A stretch of 64,000 nucleotides of DNA from Rotaria sordida. Taxonomy: Eukaryota; Rotifera; Eurotatoria; Philodinida; Philodinidae. The notes under the pieces are model-generated. The model saw nothing but the letters and a program-made list of their open reading frames with translations. It had not been told where the DNA came from and ran no database searches. Location of the stretch: contig CAJNOL010000286.1 in the NCBI GenBank assembly GCA_905250125.1, forward strand, positions 1 through 64,000. Reading direction: 5' to 3'. Shown piece by piece: positions 1 to 11,300 of the stretch. Each line of letters begins with the position of its first letter. Positions within the stretch are counted from its first letter, which is position 1. The translations under genes were made by a program, and so were the position numbers.

Positions 1-899
1 AACGACAAGGTTTAGCATCAAAACTTTTTTCAATTGTATTAGGAGTTGTAGTTATTTTATTAACATATATTGTTAGTTTTCTTGGATCAATACTTAATGC
101 AGCATTATCATTATTTGGTGTTTTATCTGGTCCAATAATGGGCGTTTTTTTTCTTGGTTTCTTTTTTCCACAGGCAAATAGTCGTGGTGGTTTTATTGGT
201 TTTTTAGCAAGTCTTTTTTTACAATTATGGATTTTTTTGGGAGCACAAATAACAAAAAAACAAATGAAAAGTGAACGTTTACCATTATCAATTGCTAATT
301 GTTCAATTCCAGTAAACATTACAATACCATTAACAACGCCAATAAAGTCAGATTTTTTGAAAAAAAAAATAGAAATATTAAAATTTTCAATCAAATTTTG
401 ATCTTTTTGTTTTCTTTTAGACCTAATCCATTGCTTAATTTCTATTCTATTAGTTATATGTGGTATACACCAATAGCTGTTGCTACTGTTATCATTGTTG
501 GACTTATTGTAACTTATTTAACTCGTCCACTAAAACCAGATGAAGTCGATCCAAAATTAATCATACCTATTAGTGATGTATGTTGCTGTTGTCTACCTAA
601 ACGTATACGTGATTGGCTTCGATGTGGTGTTAAACAGGATGTCTATCTTGAAAAAAAGGTTTGTGTCTTACTGAAGAAAAAAAAAATACATAAATTTAAA
701 TAAGTTTTTTTCTTTCTGTTTATTTAAGGTTGGTAATGATATTGAATTACCAACACCAGAAGGATACAATACATTACATACAAGTTATAGTGCACAAACA
801 CTTACTACAAATGCAGGAGATATAATTCCATCGGATGTTATAATAGAAAACAAAGTGGAGAGTCTTTCTGACACTCCAGTAACGACGATTAAAGACTAA
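1..899 (+). CDS. SLC5-family sodium/solute symporter, C-terminal part (partial at window start)
   Basis: Three exons are visible: 3-346 (5' end outside the window), 421-658 and 729-899, stop TAA at 897. Phases join cleanly through GT..AG introns of 74 and 70 nt. The protein shows the last helices of the LeuT-fold SLC5 family: a helix with VLSGPIMGVFFLGFFFP, a helix ending LQLWIFLGAQI, then YSISYMWYTPIAVAT leading into the final helix and a cytosolic tail. These segments are typical of the SLC5A6/A8/A12 branch (sodium-coupled multivitamin and monocarboxylate carriers), so it probably imports a small organic anion with Na+ at the plasma membrane. The substrate cannot be read from this fragment. 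The tail carries a CCCC run followed by basic residues, a possible membrane-anchoring (palmitoylation) site. An AATAAA at 941-946 is a likely polyadenylation signal. Confidence 0.88.
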
Positions 900-2360
900 G
901 AATCTCGACTTGTATCTTAAAAAATGTAGTAGATTACATAAATAAATAGTGATCTAAAATATTATATTGTGTTATTATTCGTTTAAAAAAAAACAAATTC
1001 TCACAAATAGATCAGGAGTTATTCTAATTCATCATTACAATCTTTGTTTAATCAATGGATAGATTCTTGATGTTGAATAATGTTTTGAAAATAAGTGTGT
1101 ATAAATAATTTAAATGTAAAGAAAATGACTAGAAATCAAATGATCTTTCTTAAAGTTTAGTAAGATTGATAAAAGAACAAACGAACATTTTTTAAATGAT
1201 TGCATAGAAGCAAATGGTTAATACATCCTGAACAATGTTAAATATTAACTGATTGTTTATTGGAAGTTCATAAACTACACTGGTGAAAAAAAAGAATTCA
1301 AGCTTTAGATTAAAAGCAAACGTTAATAGCAAAAAGACAATGAAAAATTTCAAACAGTGGTCAAGTTAGAGTAATTTGTTTTATAAAAGGAATGTTTCAA
1401 ATCTAGTCACAAAAAACTATTCTTGTTAAGACTTGTCTTTCTGCAAAGTTCTAAGTCGAAATTCGAAAAATCAATTTTTCTATTACCACGGCATTTATTT
1501 AAAAAAATACCGTAAAAGTGCAGTAGCTCCAAAGCAATAAGCCAAGGATGCGAACTCTTGTTAGGGTATTCATAGCTCATTTGAATCTACATAATGCATA
1601 TAGTCTCAATGCAAAAGCAATTAAACGATTGGTGACTTTTCCTCGTGAGATCAAATGTAACTGAATTTAGAGTCGAGAAAAAAGAAATAGTTTTCCTCAT
1701 TTCAGACATCAGACAAGTAATAGACATGTATAATTTCAACTACCATCATTAATCATCTTGATCATTATTCCAAAATTCTTTGCCTTCATCGAAATCAAAC
1801 ATAAAATATTTTCAAAAAAAAGTTACGAATTTCTTTAACTGTCTGAATTGTAAAAAGAAATTTCAAACTATCAGTATCTATCAACTACGCCAAGTCATGA
1901 ATAAAGTTGTAATACGAAGAAAAATAGGACACATATTTCTCTAGTAATAAGTTTCTAAAAATTGATAACAATTAATATCGATATTAAATCTGTAGAATCT
2001 CAAGTTTACATTCGAACTAACAGTTCTAACGCTCAAGAATAATGCCAATCAAGGAGAATATAATCAAACATATTATAACACTATTTACTACGTTTTGTTT
2101 GAAATCTATTCAATTGATATCAATTTTACACAACAATATAATTTCAATGTTTTATTGAGAATTACTATTGTTTATTGTAACTCTTTCACATAATCATATT
2201 TTTATTATTCAATAGAACTTTTAAAAAAAACTTATTGATTCTACATGTTGATGAATGAATAGTCTTCGAGAATAATTAATTTTTGATTAGTACAAAAATA
2301 GATTTCAGATGACATATTAATATTATAAATTATGATCTAAGTTTCTTTTTATTTTGTAAA
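900..2360. other. Intergenic region between convergent SLC5 and TRPA1 genes
   Basis: No credible coding sequence here. It holds the SLC5 poly(A) signal at 941-946, AT-rich spacer, and near 1440-1600 a copy of a dispersed repeat that recurs at about 63210-63340. An antisense AATAAA for the TRPA1 gene (plus-strand TTTATT at 2348-2353) lies within about 10 bases of its stop codon. Confidence 0.7.
1440..1600 (+). repeat. Dispersed repeat, copy 1 (partner near 63210-63340)
   Basis: The stretch from the AGTTCTAAGTCGAAATTCG motif through AGCAATAAGCCAAGGATGCG and GAACTCTTGT is matched, diverged but collinear, at 63210-63340 inside an OPA1 intron (TTTCAAGTTGAAATTCG, AGCAATAAGTTAAGAGTACG, GAACTCTTTC). 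No open frame or terminal repeats are evident. Boundaries are approximate. Confidence 0.5.
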
Positions 2361-5300
2361 TCAGCTAATTCTTTTTTTTTCTCGATTTTCATCATCATCA
2401 GCTCGTTGAATTTTTGTTTTTTTTCTTTTTTCATATTGTTCTTTAACTTCTTCATCAACACTTTCTTGTATTTGTTCATTTAAAATATTCTTTTTTATAT
2501 AATGACCAATACGTTTTGGTAAACTATGTTTTTTTCGATCATGTATTTGAAATAAAATAGGACGTTGGTGTAAAAATGATCGATCAACAAGACGATATAT
2601 TTTATATTTAAATGATGAAGAACAACAACAACATATATGTGATATTATCCATAATATTACTGAACGTATTTGTAAACGAAGTATTTCATAATCTGATAAT
2701 GTATCATAATAAATACGACTTTGAAGAAGTGTACCTTGTTGAACTAATGTTGGAATTTCACCAACAGCCAAACCTAATATCAAAAAATAAATAAATATAT
2801 AAATAAAATCGAATGAAAATTTATTAAATATATGTATACCAATTAATAAATTAATAACAAATACAGTCATAACATAACCAGTAAGAATAAAAAGTACAAA
2901 TGTAACTGGATAATAATTTATACCACCTTCAGATTCTTTATAGATTCTATCATCAAAATTCATTTCAAACATAATTAAACTTGTTTTAATTAATGATAAT
3001 AATGGTGTTGAATAAACTTCTTGATTTTGAAGTAAAGCATAATATGTAAAACCAAAACCAGATATAATTACAAGAAGAACTGGTAAAAAACGTACAAATT
3101 TTTTTGAAATAACTTCTAACATTACAACATATATACCAATTATTGGTATACATCGAATATAGACAAGAAAATTAAGCCATGATAATAATAGAGCCACAGC
3201 ACCCTATCAAATATTTAAAATACTGTTATTTTGTTTTTAAAAAAATACTGACGAGAAAATTATCCCGACTATAGAGCCAAGTTATGACTGTTTTACTGAA
3301 TTTTCGACTTATTTTTAGATATTTATTGGAAATTCGAATAATTGAATTTCGATCTGAAATCCAACTCATAAATAGATCTAATGATCCTTAGAATATCTTG
3401 AAAGTTTCAGCTGAAAAGAATGTTTCTTCGTCGAGTTATTGAATTTCCAACAAATAGTTGCTTATCACAAAAATAGTGTTTACTTGGAAATTCAACATCT
3501 CAACAAAATGACATTCTTTTCGGGTGAAATTTTCAGAATATTTCAATAGTCATTAGACCTATCTATCGACTGAATTTCAGATCGAAATTCAATTATTTGA
3601 TTTTTTTTTTCTTAATTCATCCACATGTTTACATTCTCACAACTAATGTGTTCTAAAAGTTTATGAGAAAATTATTCAGTAACAATTACTTCAATATTTG
3701 CTCTTACAATTTCCATAGTAAAATTAATTCTTTTTTTTCGTAAACAACACAGTTGTAGGAAGCTGCGGGTCCCGATCCAAAGTTTTATTCTTTTTTTTGT
3801 TGGGTTCGGGTCCAATCTTTTATTTTTGTTGGGCCCGATTGCATGTTTTTGTAAACCCGCTGCTTCCTAGATGAGAGATACAGCAACAAGATATAACTGT
3901 ACATTGAGTTTTTTTCTGAGGGTAATGAATAAATAGCTGAAACGTTGATCCTTCACTTGTTCATATACACAAAGGATGCTAGGCATTGATGAAAAACGTC
4001 GGGTTTAGACCCGACCAGGTCCGGATCCAAATTTTAAACTTTTTACGGATCCGAGCCCACAAAAATATGGACCCACAGCTCCGTACAGAGTTGTCGAACA
4101 CATAAAAGTGCAGAATAGACAATGTATTACTGAATTTTAAAAAAAGTAATGAATTTCCAAGAGGGAAGACATTATAGGTCATGTAAGATGTTTCGAGTTC
4201 ATTGACACTACTAGAAAGTGATATCATATTCTTCGCTAGTATTACATGTATTACTAAGCGTGAAATCAGAACCAATTTTTTTTCTCGTCTGGATCGAGAC
4301 TAGAAAAAAAAACGATTGGTTCTGTTCATCACTACACTGAAGTATATCTAATGCTCATACCGTGACTAACAGGGATTCTTATTCAATCGTTCTCATGGGC
4401 GGCGCACCAGCAATACAAGGAGAAGCAATTGCTTCCCCTACAAAGAATTTGGAAAAGCAATAAAGATTTATTGCTTCCCCAGGTTGTTCATGCTTCTTTG
4501 GTAAACTAGATTAAAAATACATAACTCAACATAGATTCTAGATGATTTTCAGATCAAAATAGGAGGATTGATCTATCCACCATTATCTTATGAATTTTTT
4601 ATTACTATCTTGATGAATGCATTCACAGTTGTATACATCCAACATGCTTCATTCAAGTAAAACATAAATACATTTCTATTATTTTCGAGATCTCATTTTG
4701 AAGTAAGCTATGTCTAAAATTCATTAATCGAACAAAACCACTGACACAATTAAAGAGAATCAAAATGTATCTTCAAAATACAACTGGTCAAGAACGATTA
4801 TCATCGTTGGCATTAATAAATATAGAAAAAGACCATCAAATCGATATTGATGCTGTTGCAACAGATTTTATATCGAAAAAAGATGAAAGAAAAAGAATAT
4901 TTTGAAAATAAATAAAATAATAGTAGATAACTTATGAACGAAAATGAATTTGTTACTATCAATAATACTCATTTAAAAATGTTTAGTAGCACTTGAAGAG
5001 TAAAAATAGAAAACGTCTATGAATGAAATAAATTCATAAGATGTCATTCAGTTTTATAATTGAATAATGCTATTAATTATAATACCATATAAAGCACTAA
5101 TTTTCCAGAGATAATTTCAAAAAATGTGTCGAGATCACTTCTATTCTGCACATGACGAATCATTGCATGCATATTATTTTTCTCTATTTTCTGAACTTCT
5201 GATCATCGGCTAACTCAAGTTTTTATTACTGCCCTTCGATCCTTAGTTGCTAAGAAAAAGGGTCTACTCATAAAGAAGATAAACTAACTGTCAACGTTAA

Positions 5301-8300
5301 CAGCTGCATAAACAATCTGAATGATAAGACCACCACATTTTTAATTGTTTGCTATGTCTATAATTTCTCTGAAACGAAAGGGGTATAAAAATGTCAGATA
5401 ACTGTTACATTAGCATTACATGAAAAACCGAAGTATCAGTGAGCAGTAAGTGTTGGCAACAAGCTAAACTGTTGCTAATTCATTTTGAGTAGATCTTGTT
5501 TAAAAACACGTTATACTACTCTGAGGCTCTTAATCTATTGTCAGTGACAGACGAATTAGTACTCAACTCTCCAATATTATATTATGTCTCTCATAAATCA
5601 CGCATTAGAAAATGTACAATACAGAACTGTTCACTGTGAATATGTGTCAGAGAAGGCGGGGGAGGAGGGGGAAGAATATAGTTTCATTTTAAAATTTATT
5701 GCTTCCCCTAAAAACTCGAAGCTGCGCCGGCCATGATCGTTCTATAGTGTATTTAACAATATTAACACTCTCTATTTGAGTTATAAGTCAAAATATAAGA
5801 ATTAAGGTCAAGATATTCAATAAAAATCTACATTATACTATCTTTCTATTAAATATTGATTTGACTTACAATTTGATATTGAGTTGGACATCGAATTAAT
5901 AATAGATCAAGCCAATCAGTATGATCCAGTACACAAATAAATGCTAAAATAAGTGCTGCAGCTTCTAAATAATATGAACCTTTTCGAAATAATCTTGGAA
6001 ACAAGGTTAAAATTAAAATACAATTTTTTGTAATAAATAAACATAAAAAAGTATAAATACCAATTTTTAAATTTTTAAATGTATTATCTTTAAAAGCTTC
6101 ACGTATATTATATGATGTTAAACGATTTGCTACTGATTCACAAACATCATTATTAATTGATGTTTCATTAACTAATGAATAAAAATATTGTGGATGTTTA
6201 GTACGTAATATAATTGCTGTATATGCACAAAGATAAAGAACATAAAGTATAAACGACAATACAAGTAAATATTGACCAAATTCTGAATATTTTTTTGCTC
6301 GTAATGTTTGACAAAATGAATGTTCCATTAATGATTGATTGTCAGAGTCAGATATTATAAATAATGGATGATTACGTACAAGTGTATAAGAATCACCTGT
6401 ATATGGTTCATATTCAGTTCGATATTTAAATATACCACAACATTTAACAAGAGCACCATCACTTGTTATATCACTTGTTACAACTAAATATAAGAAAAGG
6501 CAACATCAAAGTATATTTTATTATTATTATTTTTGTCTAAGCCACTTTCAATTGGTAATCCAAACTTCTCTGTGGATCTTCATTCTACGCACTTGATTTT
6601 TTTTTTGTTTGACAGAGGATGTCGAGATGCAGGACATGATAGATCCCTCTTTTTTAAATTCTTACTTTTTAAGAGAAGGAAAATTCAATATAGCAGCAAA
6701 GCCAAAACAAGAGAGGATCTAGTGTTCTAGCTCCGTCGCTAGTTCAATGTTTCAAAAAATAATGCTCTAATTATAAGAGTACTCTTTTTTATATAATGGA
6801 AACAATGCTTGATTCAAAAAATCGGGCTCTACCATACCCTGCATCTCGACACAGCCTTTCAAACATAAGAAAAAGCAATTGACTACAATAAAACTCCTTC
6901 GAGAATTCTGAGATGTGCAATCAAAAGAACATAAACAGAGAAAAAGCGAAAAAGATTATCCACTTTATCTAAAAAAAAAAGACCATATTTTTCAAGTAGA
7001 AAATAACGGAAATTTTTAGAAAAAAAATGACATGTCAAACATAAAAATATTCATGTCGTTTATGAAAGATCAGATATCGAGCTGTCTTCCAATGCATTTA
7101 TCTAAATTCTCATGTTTTTCATGGAAATTGCCTTTTTTTTTCGGAGGAGGAAAGGACAAGAAAAGGCTTCAATAAATATTAGAATACCTTTTGAATACCA
7201 GTGTTTAACAGTTAATTGGTCTTCAAGAAATTCATAATCATATATTTGTTTATCAACAGTCATATTTTCAAATCCACTTGTTCGTGTAAATTGTTGATCA
7301 ATAACATCTAGTGCTAATTCAGGCATATAACGTATTAATTTACGAAATGGTGTATCATATGCATCTGCAGGTGAATCCCATATAAATTGAGCATTTTGTA
7401 ACATTGGACGCCAATCATAGAATTCAAGTAATAATAAACGAGCTACATCTTCATTATGATTTAATATAGCTAGTTCTAGACCATTATAAAGTTGAGCATT
7501 ACGTATTAATGTATTGCATTCATTTGCTAATAATTCAATAACTACAGATCGATATCCATTTGCACAGGCATAATGAAATGCTGCTTCAAATTTCTCTGTT
7601 AATGCATTAATATTGACAAGATGTGTTTGAAGAAGATAAGCGACTACATCAGCATGACCTAGAAATATATTGAATTACATAAAAAGTTTCGAAAGTCAAA
7701 TATCATATGTATATTGTGATGAATATTCAATTCAATCCTATTGAAACAGAAATTTGTGATATTTCTAAACATAGGATATTTGATCGATTCGTGAAGGGTA
7801 TTACGTGCATGATGAAAAAAGATGTGCAGGGTTATCCATATTCTTCAGGGTAGAATAGGATAAGAGAAAGATTTATCGATATATTAACAAGACTCTGAAC
7901 ATAAAATTTGTTCACTCGAATATTCTGTAATCAATTAATTCCCTATTGATTCATATTAGTTTGTCAACAAATCAGAATGTCTGATGTAAAAGTTGCCGAG
8001 CTTATATTCATATTCATAGTTATCATTTTGTGCTAGTAAAATAGTCGTACATAGAGAACTTTTTAGAATGATTCTATAGTTTCGAAGTTTTTTAGCTGTC
8101 AATTTGATCCTCAAAGTTTCGATACAAGCAAAGTAATTCTTAAAATGAGTGAAGGATAAAGGTATGCAGGATCGAGACGACGAAAACAAAAACGTTTCAA
8201 ATCAAAACTTAAAATTGTAATCTAAGCTTCTATGATTCTAAGCAAATTAGGATGCGAATGCGGGTGTAAATACAGAAGACTTCTACGCACATTCACATCC

Positions 8301-11300
8301 TTAGTTTATCAAGCCAAATTCTGGGAAAAAGATGGCAATCATTATAGTGTTGCCACAAATCGCAGCGCAACTGTCGAGGATCATTACACAGTAATGTACT
8401 GTTACTGTGTGATAACTAGAGGTGTAAGCCGTACAACCGAGCCGTCGGCGCTGCCGATTTTTCTGTAAAATAAACCACTGCAGCCACCAAATCATAGGTA
8501 ATTTTAAGAATTTTTCATCAGTCGAATTTCTAACCACAGAGATTGAAATAAACAGGAATTTCTTATTCTCAAAAGAATACTTCAATTTTAAACTTAGCAG
8601 CCGGCGCCACTGCTATCAAGGAATTCGAAACGATTATAGTCGTCGCCGCTGAAGAGCCTGCAAAATCGAATCGATAGCCGCTGGAAATTCTCGAAAATTT
8701 AAAATTTTTGTCTACCGTCGCCGTCCGATCCTTTGACTTACATCTCTAGTGATGTTCCTCGGCGGTTGAGCCACGAGTTGTGACAACCTATGAGTCTTTC
8801 ATTCTTTCTTTATCAATAATAAAAATTCGATTCAAATTTGAATGCTTTTTTTTTTAATTAACGAGAAAATATTCAGAATCCTTCACTGCAGTTTTCGACA
8901 TTTGTACTATTTTGTTTTTTCGACTTTATACTTTCGATCAAAGTTGAAACAATTATCGAAAAGAAACAAACATGAGAGGATTTCCTCATTAAAAAAAAAC
9001 TTTTACCTTCAGCTGCTGCTAAATGTAAACATGTTCGTTTTTCATCATCTCCAATAGCTAATAATTCAATTTTTATTTGTTCATCTTTTATTAAATTATC
9101 ACTAGTTAAATATTTAATCATTTCTAAACGTCCATATTCACATGCTTCATGAAATATTGTTCGTCCATAAATATTTTGATGTTTAAATAATTGTAATTTA
9201 TCTTCTTTATAACTTTTTAATATAGAATCACATAATAAAACATTATTTGTTTTACTTATTTCATGTAATGGTGTTGCTTGTAATGGTTGTGGAGACATTA
9301 AGATTGAAAAATCATTTGTATTTAATTTTTCATTTAATATTTTAAAAACATGTTCATGTTGTCGTTGTGCTATAAGATGAAGTATATTTTTCTTATCATG
9401 TGTCATTATATGAAGATATTCGACTTTACAGTCCAGTAATATTTCAACCATTGATTTATGACCATAATAAACAGCTGTTAATAATGGTGTATAACCATGT
9501 TCATCAGTTTGTTTTAATAATTTATCTAGATTATGTGTACGATTTTGTGTATAATCAAGAATATATTTAAGTAATTCAGGATTATCATAATGACAAATAA
9601 TATGAAAAAGAGTTGCAGATTCTTGTGGACGATTATAAGAAAGAAGAAAACGTTCAAGAATTGCTGTTGGTAATATTTTTGAACGTTTTGCAAGCATGTC
9701 AATACACATAGATAATTCATTTTGAAATAAACTAGTATCAATTCTTGATACAATTGTATTTATTATATGTGGTGTACCATAACCAATAGCCATCGATAAA
9801 GGTGTAAGACCTTCAAGATTTTTTGTTGTTAATAAAGATGGACTTAGTTTCGGTGAATTTATCAATCTATCGAACATTTTATCTTTATCTTCAGATGAAC
9901 ATAATGATAGTGCAACATAATGAAAAACATTATGGTGAAGAACACTTTTTGTCTAAAGAACAATTTCACTAAGTTTTTTTTCTTATTTTAATAATCTGTC
10001 ACATATCTCAAATAAATGTAGAAAACTATTTTTTTTTTAAATTATACTTATTATATAATGTATTTGTATTAGAAATGAACACTAAGTAGAGAAAAAAGTT
10101 TGCAGATAATACTGAGGTTCTATTGATTTTTTAAATTCAATACAATTCATAATAATCATGTCTATATAAACATTTAATATCGACATAGATCTCAGAATAA
10201 AAAAAATCATTTGATGTTATAGTAGTCTAAATATGAATTCAATGTAGAAAAACATACTATAACAAATCGCCATTTTTTTTTATCGGTATAGGAAACTGTC
10301 GATATATGATTCGTACAGTAGGAACGACCCTGTAAGATCAGACAATAATTATACGAAGAATCTTCGTCTCTAAATTCTTACATTAAATCCTACAATAAGG
10401 ACTATAGGAAATCTAATGTGACGATAAGATCTCATAGTAGTATTTAAAGTAAAACTTCACATAGGAAGATTTTGTGAAACTCACATTATATTTTTCGAAG
10501 AAAAATATAGTGATTGTAAGTTTTAGGTCGAAATTTTGCGGTTCTTCCCATCATGGCAACGGGGGAGAGGCCAACGGCCATTGGATACATTCCCATAGTA
10601 GTCGCGGACATTAGGCATCGGACTCCTTTCCCAAAGTTTATTAGCAACGAAAAAAGGCACTCAAAGGTGTTAACAACAATGCTTAGACTATTCTAGAATA
10701 TTCCAAAGCCTTCCTCGACATTTGAATGGCTGGAATACATTTGTGAATGTACAAAATATTGCAGTCTGTGCAAATAAAATTTATATTTAAGATATCTAAA
10801 GATGACGCGTAGTGATGCGTTGATTTGCTACAATTGTCATAAAAAGCGTGAACTGATCTGATTATAACTTTGGAGAATAATCAATATCAATGTTTCTGAG
10901 CTTATCAAGATATATAATTGTGCGTTGAGACTTGCTGTAGATATAATGGACATGTATAAGAAGCTTATTGACCAATTAAATCAACGATTTGAAGAATAAT
11001 GATATTAAACTAAGACAAACAGAATATGAAAAAGAAAAATAATGACTGAATAACAACAAGACAAACAAGAAACTGAGCCCAAGTAAAAAAAAAGAAAAAA
11101 TTTCTGTTTGAAACACAGACATAAGTAAGACCGATCATTCTTAGAAAACAACTATAGTTTGCTAGAGATTTTCACTTAACATATTTTGTATTAGTATAAT
11201 GAAGCTAAATAACACATGTAAGTTCCACATTATAGCTCTAAAAGGACTATGCTGACAAGCTTTTTCGCACGGTTTTAATGCAATTTTGTCTGATCTTCAA

